Assembly: GCA_009774245.1 (NCBI GenBank)
Contig: VSNM01000016.1
Location: forward strand, 1 to 64,000
From: Lachnospiraceae bacterium
GTDB taxonomy: Bacteria > Bacillota > Clostridia > Lachnospirales > Lachnospiraceae
Length of the DNA stretch: 64,000 nt
Reading direction: 5' to 3'
The notes under the pieces were generated by a model, which ran no database searches, was not told where the DNA came from, and was given only the letters and a program-made list of their open reading frames with translations. The position numbers and the translations under genes were made by a program. Numbering within the stretch: the stretch's first letter is position 1; each line of letters starts with the position of its first letter. This document shows, piece by piece, positions 51,878 through 61,125 of the stretch.

Positions 51878-52534
51878 CTATTCCCCGTCAAACAAGGCCT
51901 TCTCCAGCCCTGCAATGTCATCTGCATTTGGCGTGTACACATTGTTGACAAGCTCAATCCGCACTGTCATGGAAGCAGGTGTATCATACTGCACCTGTGC
52001 AAGCACTGTCTCCATGCTGCTCTTGAACTCATTGTATACCGCTGCCACCATCTCCTCCTCCGCAGGCGGTTCTGATGCGTTTGCCCATTCCTCCATCATG
52101 GCCGCCACATTGTCCTCATGCTGCGCCAGGGCCGGCTTAAAAATGTTCATCTTTTCATAAGTCACCGTCACTGTATAGGAGCCGTCGCTCTGCTTCTCCG
52201 CCCCATCCACCGTGTACCGGACTTTCCCCAGCATATCCATATAAATCTGGCGAAATTCCTCCCTGTACTCATCGGACACGCCCAATCTGCTACAGAACAC
52301 GCCTAATCCTGTATCAATCCCCTGCTCATAAAGCGTCTGTGCCTCCTCCTCCGTTCCCAGCTTCATCTCTACAAACGCCTTCGAATCATTCTTATAAGAG
52401 GCGTCCAAAAGCGCCTGCAGATATGTCTTAACACTCTTATCTGAAGTACAGCCGCTGACCGTGCCGATCATCAGCACACTAATCAGCAGACACAAGATTT
52501 TCGTTATATGCTTCTTTATATTTGTATTTCCCAT
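51878..52534 (-). CDS. Lipoprotein, unknown function
   Basis: 218 residues from ATG 52534 (GGAGAAGG before it). Lipobox GTVSGCTSD (Cys about 29). The mature part is helical then beta-rich (YLQALLDASYKNDSKAFVEM, DGSYTVTVTYEKMNIF) and resembles DUF5105-like exported proteins of Clostridia, though I cannot confirm the family. It converges with the membrane HPt-like gene. Confidence 0.75.
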   Translation of the reverse strand: MGNTNIKKHITKILCLLISVLMIGTVSGCTSDKSVKTYLQALLDASYKNDSKAFVEMKLGTEEEAQTLYEQGIDTGLGVFCSRLGVSDEYREEFRQIYMDMLGKVRYTVDGAEKQSDGSYTVTVTYEKMNIFKPALAQHEDNVAAMMEEWANASEPPAEEEMVAAVYNEFKSSMETVLAQVQYDTPASMTVRIELVNNVYTPNADDIAGLEKALFDGE

Positions 52535-52637
52535 TTCCTTCTCCACTACCCGCACACGTTGATGTGCACAAGAAAGCCAGAACGCATATCCCGCTCAGTT
52601 GAGATATGCGTTCTGTATATTTCTTAATCGTTCCTTA

Positions 52638-55091
52638 CTACTCCAGCTCCACTTTGTCAAGATGCCAGATCTCATCCACATACTGCTGGATGGTTCTGTC
52701 CGAAGTGAATTTGCCAACCTTTGCCACATTGAGCATGGCGCTCTTTGCCCATCCGGTCTTATCCTTATAAGCCTTCTCCACACGCTTCTGCGCATCCGCA
52801 TATGCATGGAAATCCTTCAGGATAAAGTAGCGGTCAGCCTTGTCCGTGTCAAGTGTATTGAGCAGGGAATTATACAGACTTCTGAAAAGTTCCCTGTCAT
52901 CCGCGTAAGTGCCGTCCACCAGCTGGTCGACCACCTTTTTGATATCTGCATCGCTGTTGTAGATATCCATCGGATTGTAGCCGCCGTTGTTCTCATAATT
53001 AATGACTTCGTCCGAGCTCAGTCCAAAGATAAACGCATGCTCCATGCCAACTTCCTCGACAATCTCCACATTGGCGCCATCCATCGTGCCGAGTGTCAAA
53101 GCGCCGTTGAGCATGAACTTCATGTTGCCTGTGCCGCTCGCCTCCTTGGAAGCCGTGGATATCTGCTCGGAGATATCGGCCGCCGCAAAGATCAGCTCCG
53201 CGTTGGATACCCTGTAATCCTCGATAAATACCACCTTGATGCGGTTCTTGACGATCGGATCGTTGTTTACCTTATCCGCGACTGCATTGATCAGCTTGAT
53301 CGTCAGCTTCGCGTTCTTGTATCCAGCCGCCGCCTTCGCGCCAAAGATAAATGTCCTCGGATAAAACTCCATACTCGGATTTGCCTTCAATTCATTATAC
53401 AGGTGCATCACATGAAGAATGTTGAGCAGCTGTCTCTTGTACTCATGCAGTCTCTTCACCTGCACATCATAAATAGAATCCGGGTCCACCACAATGCCGT
53501 TGTGCTCCTTGATATATTTCGCCAGACGCACCTTGTTCTTGCGCTTGATCTCCATGAACTCCTTCTGAGCCACAGGATCATCCGCATACTTTGCGATGCC
53601 GTCAATCACAGGAAGATCCACGATCCAGTCCTCGCCAACCTTGTCTGTCACCCAGTCTGCAAGCAGCGGATTTGCGTGGAGGAGGAAACGTCTCTGCGTG
53701 ATACCGTTTGTCTTGTTGTTGAACTTCTGAGGATACATCTCATAGAAGTCTTTCAATTCCTGATTCTTGAGAATCTCTGTGTGCAACCGCGCCACACCGT
53801 TCACGCTGTAACCCGCCACGATTGCCAGATGCGCCATCTTCACCTGACCATCCGCAATGATCGCCATCTTCTTAATCTTGTCGGCCGGTTCCGGATATCT
53901 GTTCACGATGTCAAGAAGGAACCTGCGGTTGATCTCCTCAATAATCTGATAGATTCTCGGAAGAAGTCTCTGGAACAGGTCCACCGGCCACTTCTCGAGC
54001 GCCTCCGCCATGATGGTATGGTTGGTGTATGCGCAGGTTCTCGTCGTAATCAGCCATGCCTCGTCCCATTCCAGGTGATAATCGTCGAGCAGTATCCGCA
54101 TCAGCTCCGCGATCGCCACTGTCGGATGCGTATCGTTTAGCTGGAAAGTCACTTTCTCATAAAATTTGTGTATATTGTCATGCTTGGACATATACTTCTC
54201 AATCGCGGTCTGCACGGAGGCTGAGATAAAGAAATACTGCTGTTTTAAGCGAAGCTCCTTGCCGGAAATATGGTTGTCATTTGGATAAAGCACCTCGACA
54301 ATATTTCTGGCGAGGTTCGTCTGCTCCACCGCCTTCTGGTAATCGCCCTTGTCAAAGGAGTCAAGGCTGAAGCAGTCCATCGGCTCCGCATCCCAGATTC
54401 TCAGCGTATTGACGATGCCGTTTCCATATCCTACAACCGGAAGGTCATAAGGCACAGCCTTGACAGACTGATAATTCTCCTGATACCAGATCAGTCTGCC
54501 GTCCTCCTCCCGGCAGGCCACGTTGCCCCCGAACTTGATCACCTTCGTGTACTCAGGACGCCTTAATTCAAACGGGTTTCCGTCCCTGAGCCAGTCATCT
54601 GGCACCTCCCTCTGAAATCCGTCCCGGATCTGCTGCTTGAACATGCCGTAGCGATAGCGGATGCCACAGCCGTACGCGGAATAGCCAAGTGTTGCAAGCG
54701 AATCAAGGAAACATGCTGCAAGCCGTCCCAGACCGCCATTTCCAAGCGCTGCGTCCGGCTCCTGATCCTCGATCACATTGATATCCAGTCCGAGCTCCTC
54801 CAAAGCCTCCGAAAATTCCTTGTATGCCATCAGGTTGATCATGTTGTTGCCAAGCGCCCGTCCCATCAAAAATTCCATGGACATATAGTACACTGTCTTG
54901 GGATCTTTCTCCTCGTAAGCCTCCTGTGTCTTGAGCCAGTGATCTACGATATTATCCTTCACAGCAAAGGCTACCGCCTGGAAAATCTGCTGTTCTGTAG
55001 CTTCCTCCAAAGTCTTTCTGTACAGTGTCTTTACATTGTACAGCACGCTTCTCTTAAACATTTCTTTGTCAATAATTGGCTTTTTTGGCAT
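52638..55091 (-). CDS. glgP: Glycogen/starch phosphorylase
   Basis: 817 residues from ATG 55091 (AAAGGAG upstream; the frame is open to 55187). Family blocks: YMSMEFLMGRALGNNMIN, DAALGNGGLGRLAACFLDS, FQLNDTHPTVAIAELMR, VKRLHEYKRQLLN, and the PLP site EASGTGNMKFMLNGALTLG (about 650-665) with its Lys. It releases glucose-1-phosphate from alpha-1,4-glucan. Full length. No other glycogen gene adjoins. Confidence 0.95.
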   Translation of the reverse strand: MPKKPIIDKEMFKRSVLYNVKTLYRKTLEEATEQQIFQAVAFAVKDNIVDHWLKTQEAYEEKDPKTVYYMSMEFLMGRALGNNMINLMAYKEFSEALEELGLDINVIEDQEPDAALGNGGLGRLAACFLDSLATLGYSAYGCGIRYRYGMFKQQIRDGFQREVPDDWLRDGNPFELRRPEYTKVIKFGGNVACREEDGRLIWYQENYQSVKAVPYDLPVVGYGNGIVNTLRIWDAEPMDCFSLDSFDKGDYQKAVEQTNLARNIVEVLYPNDNHISGKELRLKQQYFFISASVQTAIEKYMSKHDNIHKFYEKVTFQLNDTHPTVAIAELMRILLDDYHLEWDEAWLITTRTCAYTNHTIMAEALEKWPVDLFQRLLPRIYQIIEEINRRFLLDIVNRYPEPADKIKKMAIIADGQVKMAHLAIVAGYSVNGVARLHTEILKNQELKDFYEMYPQKFNNKTNGITQRRFLLHANPLLADWVTDKVGEDWIVDLPVIDGIAKYADDPVAQKEFMEIKRKNKVRLAKYIKEHNGIVVDPDSIYDVQVKRLHEYKRQLLNILHVMHLYNELKANPSMEFYPRTFIFGAKAAAGYKNAKLTIKLINAVADKVNNDPIVKNRIKVVFIEDYRVSNAELIFAAADISEQISTASKEASGTGNMKFMLNGALTLGTMDGANVEIVEEVGMEHAFIFGLSSDEVINYENNGGYNPMDIYNSDADIKKVVDQLVDGTYADDRELFRSLYNSLLNTLDTDKADRYFILKDFHAYADAQKRVEKAYKDKTGWAKSAMLNVAKVGKFTSDRTIQQYVDEIWHLDKVELE

Positions 55092-55253
55092 TTCGTTTTC
55101 TCTCCTTTTGTCCTGTGCCCCGTTTCTTAAAAGTTTGAACACGTAATTTTTTAGGTTGCTGCTGTTTTTAAATAATTCTGCTTTCATTCTTCCTATTATA
55201 GCATACTATGTCAAATCTTTAAATAATTAATTCATTAATTTGGCATTTTTTTC

Positions 55254-55397
55254 GTTACTATTCACGGCCAAGGGCCGCTCATAGTAACGATTCGGGGCGA
55301 TATTCAGAGTTTTGCTTCGCAAAAATCGCCCCTCACTCCTGAATCATGTCCTCACGGAATGCGCAGTTCAGCGCATTCCTGCCCCGTGAATAGTAAC
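55254..55397 (+). mobile_element. 144-bp MITE, copy C, entering a coding region
   Basis: It starts GTTACTATTCACGG and ends CCGTGAATAGTAAC (14-base inverted ends). Same three-stem plan as copies A and B: left palindrome GTTACTAT/ATAGTAAC (55254-55288), middle stem GGGGCGAT/ATCGCCCC (55294-55332) and right stem GGAATGCGC/GCGCATTCC (55356-55379). The internal sequence differs widely from A and B. The flanks, TTTTTTTC and TTTTTCAT, are not a clean 8-bp duplication, so the site is older or altered. It provides the last nine codons and the stop of the coiled-coil gene on the minus strand. Confidence 0.75.
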
Positions 55398-56573
55398 TTT
55401 TTCATTTTCCTGCTGTTCAAGCTCTTTGGCCTCCTTTTCCTTCTCGTCCGCGAGCTCCTCCGCCTTTTTCTGTGCATCGTCATCATCTGTGCCAGATACA
55501 ACGTCATTTCGCTTGTCGAGCTCCTCCTGCACCTTCTTCTCGAGCTCCTCGGACGCTCTGTCGAGTGTATCCTGCGACACCTCGTTCAGCGCTGCCGCCG
55601 CACCCGCGTCAAGTATCGTCTGCTTCGCCCTGTCCACGCCGTCAAGCGGATTGACCGTGATATGCCGCTGCTCCAGCTCCTTCGCATCCTGTATCTCCTG
55701 ATGTCCTTTTCTTCTCAGGTCCATCATCTCTCCATAATTTGACGACATCAGCTGACCTGCTCTCTGAATATGCTCAGACATCAGCTGATTGCGCTCATCC
55801 TCACTGAGATTCTCCCTGACAGACGCCTCCGCCGCCAGATCAAGCTCCGCATGTATCTCATGCATCATCGCACCTGCCTCGGCAAGCCTGCCATACCCGC
55901 TGTCATACATATCATCGATCATGCCCTTTGCCGCAAGCTCGCGCCTTGCCGCGGAAACGCCGAGCGCTGACGCGGACTCCTGAAAACGGTCTACTGCGCC
56001 GCCCTGCCCATTCTCTGTATCCGCCGTGTCACTCCGGTCGCCCGAGCCTTCCGTGCGCTCCTCCTCGTCCTTTTCCTCAAGTGTCTTTAACAGCAGATAC
56101 AGGTCTTCATTTCTCCTGTCGATCTCCTCCTGTCCCATGGATGCGCCCGCTGCATTAGCCGCCGCTTCCTCGCTCCGCCGCTTATTTTCCTCCTCCTGCT
56201 GCGCCTTTAAGTCAAGCAGACGATTCAATGCCTCCTGCTTATTCGCGATCGTTTCCTTATCTTCACCCGCGCTGGAGGAACTCCTAATCGCACTCATCAG
56301 ACCGGAAATCTCACTGAGCGTGTCAGCCTGCTCGCTCCTGCTCATCTCCTCCTCTTTCTGCTGCCGGAGCAGAATCCTCTCCGCACCAGCCGCCGTAAAG
56401 CTCTTTGGCTCCGCTGCATTCATCTGCCGGCTCAATTTCCTGCCTTCGCGCGAGATCGTCACCCTGCACTGCGCTCCAAATACGCTCTCTGTATTTGTCT
56501 TTGCCACGTCCGCACGGAGCGGAGCGTTCACCTTATAAAATCCATTCGCCATCCCTACCGCATTGATCTGCAT
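55368..56573 (-). CDS. Coiled-coil protein, C-terminus supplied by a MITE
   Basis: 401 residues from ATG 56573 (AGGAGGG upstream; the frame is open to 56693). Soluble, very rich in Glu, Lys, Ala, Gln and Ser, with long coiled-coil segments (LRQQKEEEMSRSEQ, DLKAQQEEENKRRSEEAAA, ELEKKVQEELDKRN). The N-terminus MQINAVGMANGFYKVNAP resembles small proteins near flagellar genes of Lachnospiraceae, and flagellin lies about 1.8 kb away, but no function is assignable. Codons 393-401 (VTIHGAGMR) and the stop lie inside MITE copy C, so the original C-terminus has been replaced. Confidence 0.7.
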   Translation of the reverse strand: MQINAVGMANGFYKVNAPLRADVAKTNTESVFGAQCRVTISREGRKLSRQMNAAEPKSFTAAGAERILLRQQKEEEMSRSEQADTLSEISGLMSAIRSSSSAGEDKETIANKQEALNRLLDLKAQQEEENKRRSEEAAANAAGASMGQEEIDRRNEDLYLLLKTLEEKDEEERTEGSGDRSDTADTENGQGGAVDRFQESASALGVSAARRELAAKGMIDDMYDSGYGRLAEAGAMMHEIHAELDLAAEASVRENLSEDERNQLMSEHIQRAGQLMSSNYGEMMDLRRKGHQEIQDAKELEQRHITVNPLDGVDRAKQTILDAGAAAALNEVSQDTLDRASEELEKKVQEELDKRNDVVSGTDDDDAQKKAEELADEKEKEAKELEQQENEKVTIHGAGMR

Positions 56574-56695
56574 AAATCCACCCTCCTGGTATATCGCCTC
56601 ATGCAGCACCCGGTTCATGAGCGGCTGCACTGACATCCCTGTTTTTGTAACAAAAAAGTATCTTAATCTATATATCGACAGATAAAACGCCATAT

Positions 56696-58177
56696 TTAAC
56701 CAACAGTCTTTCCTTTTTCATGCAAAAGTCCCATTTTGAGTTCATAGTAATCCGGCGTCATATCCATATAGTGCACATGCGGATTGTTAAACCGCTGCTC
56801 CTCCTCCCAGATCTCCTCGCCGAGCTGTCTCTTGACATATGCCCTGATCTCCTCCAGTGTCGGGAGCTCGCACACCCTTTTGCCATTTTCAAACACCTTT
56901 ATCTGCAGGGGCTTTGCCGTACAGTTTACAAATTTCAGATTTCTCCACGGCATCTGCGGATCGACAAACCGAAACTCACCGCTCATATCAATCTCCTCGT
57001 CCGCCTTCGCGATCAGATCGGCCTTCGCCTTTCCATTCTGGTCATAAATCCGGTACACCTTTTTCAGCCCCGGATTTGTGATCTTTTCCACCGTGCCGGA
57101 TATCTTGATGCGCGGCACAAATACGCCGCCCTGCTCGACCGCCGCGATCTTGTACACCGCCCCCAGAAGCGCCAGCGTGTCGTCGGAATAATCGCTCGTA
57201 GCACCCGTGATCAGCCGCTCGCCCACACCGTAACCATCGATACATGCCTTCTGTATATTTAAGGAAGAAATCGTGTGCTCGTCAAGACTGTTTGACACGA
57301 TGATCTTACAGTCTGTCAGCCCCTCCTCGTCCAGCATTTTCCTGACCTTCGACGACTGGTACGCGAGATCTCCGCTGTCAATGCGAATCCCTTTGAGCCG
57401 CTTCCCCATGGGCTCAAGTACCTCGTGCGCCACGCGGATGGCGTTCGGTATCCCTGACTGAATCGTGTCGTAGGTGTCAACCAGCAGCACTGTATTATCC
57501 GGATAATTGACCGCATAATTTTTGAACGCCTCATACTCATCCTCATAGTACATCACCCAACTGTGCGCCATCGTGCCGCTCACGGGAATGCCAAACATCT
57601 GTCCCGCAAGCACAGTCGCCGTCCCCGCCGCGCCACCGATATACGATGCGCGCGCGCCGTACACCGCCGCGTCCATATTGTGCGCGCGCCGCGCGCCGAA
57701 GTCCGACACCATCTTCCCCTCCGCTGCACGCACAATGCGCGCCGTCTTGGTCGCCACAAGCGACTGGTGGTTGATCTGCGTCAGAATCGCGGTCTCGACA
57801 AGCTGCGCGTCGATCAGGGGCGCCACCACAGTGAGGACCGGCTCATTGGGATACATGATCGTTCCCTCCGGAAAAGCATAGATGTCCCCCTGAAACCGAA
57901 ATTCCTTCAGATAATCCAGAAAGGCGTCCGTAAACGTGTTCAGCGAGCGCAGGTACGCGATGTCCTCGTCCGAGAAATGCAGATTCTCCACGTACTCCAC
58001 GATCTGTTCCAGCCCCGCAAAGATGGTAAATCCTCCCCTGTCAGGATTTTTCCTGTAAAACACGTCAAACGCCACCCTCGTCTCCATATCTCCGTCATTG
58101 AAATAACCGTTTGCCATCGTCAGCTCGTACAAGTCCATGACCATGGTCAAATTCCTTTGATCCGCCTGCTTCATCAT
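56696..58177 (-). CDS. pncB: Nicotinate phosphoribosyltransferase
   Basis: 493 residues. DLYELTMANGYF at the start, QINHQSLVATKTARIV, SDFGARRAHNMDAAVYGARA, SGTMAHSWVM (active-site His), LVDTYDTIQSGIPNAI, GIRIDSGDLAYQSSKVRKML, and VSNSLDEHTI. Converts nicotinate and PRPP to nicotinate mononucleotide for NAD salvage. Full length, long Firmicutes type. Ribosome site AAAGGA. Confidence 0.95.
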   Translation of the reverse strand: MMKQADQRNLTMVMDLYELTMANGYFNDGDMETRVAFDVFYRKNPDRGGFTIFAGLEQIVEYVENLHFSDEDIAYLRSLNTFTDAFLDYLKEFRFQGDIYAFPEGTIMYPNEPVLTVVAPLIDAQLVETAILTQINHQSLVATKTARIVRAAEGKMVSDFGARRAHNMDAAVYGARASYIGGAAGTATVLAGQMFGIPVSGTMAHSWVMYYEDEYEAFKNYAVNYPDNTVLLVDTYDTIQSGIPNAIRVAHEVLEPMGKRLKGIRIDSGDLAYQSSKVRKMLDEEGLTDCKIIVSNSLDEHTISSLNIQKACIDGYGVGERLITGATSDYSDDTLALLGAVYKIAAVEQGGVFVPRIKISGTVEKITNPGLKKVYRIYDQNGKAKADLIAKADEEIDMSGEFRFVDPQMPWRNLKFVNCTAKPLQIKVFENGKRVCELPTLEEIRAYVKRQLGEEIWEEEQRFNNPHVHYMDMTPDYYELKMGLLHEKGKTVG

Positions 58178-58322
58178 ATCGGTATGTCCTTTCTTAAATT
58201 TATATTTTCGTTTCTATATTTTTTATACATTGAGTTGTCTCTATCATATTCCTTTTTCATATCAATTGGCAAGAAATTTTCCTGAAATTCTTGAAATTGT
58301 GTCACTTTTTTTATCTTTTTTA

Positions 58323-58351
58323 TTGCACCGCAAATCTGAATGTGATATGCT
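58323..58351 (+). promoter_or_regulatory. Sigma-A-like promoter of the flagellin gene
   Basis: TTGCAC (58323-58328), 17-base spacer, TATGCT (58346-58351). No clear sigma-28 motif (TAAA...GCCGATAA) is seen upstream, which is unusual for a flagellin. Confidence 0.55.
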
Positions 58352-58417
58352 AAATTTGTAAAAGAAGGTATTTATATCCAATTATCAATTATGATTTACA
58401 GGAAAGGGGGAATATTG

Positions 58418-59569
58418 ATGCGAATTTCTTCTATGTCTTATTTGACAAGACAGAATAACCGCAATTTGAGTCGTTCCTTTCAGAAGCTTTCCAGTGGAAA
58501 ACGGATTAATTCCGCTGCCGACGACGCCGCAGGGCTCGCGATTGCACAGAAACTTCTGAAACAGACAAACGGCTTAAATGCAGGAGTATACAATGCACGT
58601 ACCTCGCAAAATATGCTGAATGTAGCGGAAGGCGCGATGGGTTCTGTGACAGATATGCTCCAGCGCGTGAACGAGCTCAGTATTCAGGCAGCCAATGGAA
58701 CAAACTCCTCATCGGACAGAGGCGCCATTCAGGCGGAGATCGATCAGCTCACACAGGAGATCGACCGCGTATCGGCAACCACCAAGTTTAACGAGTCCTA
58801 CCTGTTAAAGGGCGGTGCCGGCAAAAATTCAATTCCGGTGAGCGCTCGCGACGCCGGTATCACAGGAACCCTGACGCAGGACGCCACGAAAGCCACATTC
58901 ACGATGGACGCCCTAAAGATCGGGGATTCGATCAAGATCGGCGGCATAGGCTACACGATCGGTGACAAGGACGATGAGACGAATCCCAACGTGATCACAG
59001 CGGATACAGCGTACTCCAGGATTCAGGAACAGCTGGCAGCCGCAAGCAGTGTCGGCGCCACGACAGCCGCGACTGTCTCAGCAGGCACCGTTGATCCCAA
59101 CGATCCGTCAAAAGTGCGGTTTGAGATCAGCAAGGGCAGCGTGGAGCAGTCAAACAGCTTCTCCACATCTCTGCATGTGGGTGCTGAATCGGATATGGCA
59201 AACAAGATTTCAGTTAATATCGACGCGCTGAACGCAGCAGGAATCGGCATCTATGGCCTGAACGTAGCCGACAAGACCGGCATGGCAGCCACCAATGCCA
59301 TCGACGCCATATCAGATGCCCTGGCAAAGGTGTCTGCACAGCGCTCGTCGCTGGGCGCAGCGTCCAACAGGTTAGATCACTCCATCGCTTACGGCAACAA
59401 CGCGATCTATAACCTGACGGCATCACACAGCCGTATCGCGGATACGGATTACGGCAAAGGCGTGACGGACCTCAAGAAAAATCAGCTTCTGAATACTTAC
59501 AGCATCATGATGCAGCGCAAGTACATGGAGAATCAGAGCGGACGCGTAAAACAGTTTTTTAATATGTAA
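58418..59569 (+). CDS. Flagellin
   Basis: 383 residues from ATG 58418, with AAAGGGGG eight bases before. N-terminal D0/D1 helices FQKLSSGKRINSAADDAAGLAIAQ and VYNARTSQNMLNVAEGAMGSVTDMLQRVNELSIQAANGT are conserved; a short variable middle; C-terminal D1/D0 NRLDHSIAYGNNAIYNLTASHSRIAD and QLLNTYSIMMQRKYMENQ. It polymerises into the filament after export through the flagellar apparatus. The very N-terminus (MRISSMSYLTRQ) differs from the common MRINHN. With two chemoreceptors in the window it indicates a motile cell. Confidence 0.93.
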   Translation: MRISSMSYLTRQNNRNLSRSFQKLSSGKRINSAADDAAGLAIAQKLLKQTNGLNAGVYNARTSQNMLNVAEGAMGSVTDMLQRVNELSIQAANGTNSSSDRGAIQAEIDQLTQEIDRVSATTKFNESYLLKGGAGKNSIPVSARDAGITGTLTQDATKATFTMDALKIGDSIKIGGIGYTIGDKDDETNPNVITADTAYSRIQEQLAAASSVGATTAATVSAGTVDPNDPSKVRFEISKGSVEQSNSFSTSLHVGAESDMANKISVNIDALNAAGIGIYGLNVADKTGMAATNAIDAISDALAKVSAQRSSLGAASNRLDHSIAYGNNAIYNLTASHSRIADTDYGKGVTDLKKNQLLNTYSIMMQRKYMENQSGRVKQFFNM

Positions 59570-59574
59570 TTACT

Positions 59575-59605
59575 AAAAAAGGAACCTGAAAAGGTTCCTT
59601 TTTTA
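59575..59605. terminator. Bidirectional terminator after flagellin
   Basis: AAAAAAGGAACCT, loop GAAA, AGGTTCCTTTTTT: a rho-independent hairpin that also faces the end of the convergent glycerol kinase gene. Confidence 0.9.
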
Positions 59606-59614
59606 GGTTCTTTT

Positions 59615-61111
59615 TTAAGATTCCTTTTCCCAGCCATAGGCATATTTGACAGCCCTGTGCCAGCCTTTGATCCGTTTCTCCCTGTCAGCTTCCCCGATCG
59701 AGGGCTCAAAGACGCAGTTGCTCACCCAGTTTTTCCGAACCTCCTCCTTGTCTGTCCAGTACCCTACTGCAAGTCCCGCCAGATAAGCAGCTCCCATGGC
59801 AGTCGTCTCCACACACTGCGGACGTATCACCGGAACATTGACGATATCTGCCTGCGTCTGCATCAGAAAATCATTTGCACTCGCGCCCCCGTCCACTTTC
59901 AGCGCAGGAATCGCAATCCTCGAGTCCGCCTCCATCGCCGCGAGCACATCATTGACCTGATACGCTATGGAATCGAGAGTGGCGCGGATCACATGACATT
60001 TGTTGACGCCGCGCGTAATGCCGACAATCGTTCCCCGCGCATACTGATCCCAGTAAGGGGCGCCCAGACCTGTAAATGCCGGAACGACATAGCAGCCGTT
60101 CGTGTCCGCCACCTTTTTGGCCATGTACTCGGAATCCTCTGCGGAATCAATGATCCGCAGCTCATCGCGCAGCCATTGGATTGCCGCTCCCGCCACGAAG
60201 ATCGAACCCTCCAGGGCGTAATTGACCTTCCCGTCGAGCCCCCACGCGATCGTCGTCACCAGACCATTGTCAGAAAACACCGGCTTTTCGCCTGTGTTCA
60301 TGAGCAGAAAACACCCTGTTCCGTAAGTGTTCTTCGCCTCCCCTGCGTTAAAGCAGGTCTGCCCGAACAATGCCGCCTGCTGGTCTCCCGCTGCTCCTGC
60401 GATCGGTATCGCCCCGCCGAGAAAGGACGCATCCGCCTCCCCGTAGACGCAGCTCGAGGGCCTCACAGTCGGAAGCATGGACTTGGGGATATCCAGCTCC
60501 GCGAGAATCTCCTCATCCCACTCCAATGTATTGATGTTAAAGAGCATCGTGCGGGAAGCGTTGGAGTAGTCCGTAACATGCACCGCGCCTTTGGTAAGTT
60601 TCCAGATCAGCCACGTCTCAACCGTGCCAAACAGAAGCTCTCCCCTCTCTGCTCTCTGCCTTGCCCCCGGCACATTGTCAAGTATCCATTTCACCTTTGT
60701 CGCCGAAAAATACGCATCGATCACAAGCCCTGTCTTTTTCTTGAATTTCTCTGTAAGCCCTTTTTCTTTCAATGCATCGCACGTCTGTGCCGTCCGCCTG
60801 CACTGCCATACGATCGCATGATATACCGGCACGCCTGTGTTTTTGTCCCACACGATCGCTGTCTCCCTCTGGTTGGTAATGCCGATCGCGGCAATATCCT
60901 TCGCGGAGGCGCCGATCATGTTCATCGCCTCGACCGCGACGCCAAGCTGACTCGCCCAGATCTCGTCCGCATCGTGCTCCACCCACCCCGGCTGCGGAAA
61001 ATACTGTGTAAATTCCCTCTGTGCGACGCTGCGCATCCTGCCGTTCTCATCAAACAGAATACACCGGTTGCTGGTCGTCCCCGCATCCAATGCCATAATA
61101 TATCTTCCCAT
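59615..61111 (-). CDS. glpK: Glycerol kinase
   Basis: 498 residues from ATG 61111 (AGGAGGG upstream; the frame is open to 61129). FGGY-kinase blocks: MALDAGTTSNRCILFD (phosphate 1), GITNQRETAIVWDKNTG, WQCRRTA, GAAGDQQAALFGQ, NTYGTGCFLLMNTG, and KVDGGASANDFLMQ. Makes glycerol-3-phosphate. It follows the ThuA/isomerase fusion gene by 14 bases, suggesting one operon in which glycerol or another polyol may be a product. Confidence 0.94.
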   Translation of the reverse strand: MGRYIMALDAGTTSNRCILFDENGRMRSVAQREFTQYFPQPGWVEHDADEIWASQLGVAVEAMNMIGASAKDIAAIGITNQRETAIVWDKNTGVPVYHAIVWQCRRTAQTCDALKEKGLTEKFKKKTGLVIDAYFSATKVKWILDNVPGARQRAERGELLFGTVETWLIWKLTKGAVHVTDYSNASRTMLFNINTLEWDEEILAELDIPKSMLPTVRPSSCVYGEADASFLGGAIPIAGAAGDQQAALFGQTCFNAGEAKNTYGTGCFLLMNTGEKPVFSDNGLVTTIAWGLDGKVNYALEGSIFVAGAAIQWLRDELRIIDSAEDSEYMAKKVADTNGCYVVPAFTGLGAPYWDQYARGTIVGITRGVNKCHVIRATLDSIAYQVNDVLAAMEADSRIAIPALKVDGGASANDFLMQTQADIVNVPVIRPQCVETTAMGAAYLAGLAVGYWTDKEEVRKNWVSNCVFEPSIGEADREKRIKGWHRAVKYAYGWEKES

Positions 61112-61125
61112 TAACAAGCCCTCCT

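Noticed and set aside
52599..54140. 513-codon open frame antisense to glycogen phosphorylase
   Set aside because: Codon pattern is the mirror of the phosphorylase gene, and all phosphorylase motifs are on the minus strand.
59657..61114. 485-codon open frame antisense to glycerol kinase
   Set aside because: Same reason: complete kinase motifs on the minus strand; the antisense product has no recognisable features.
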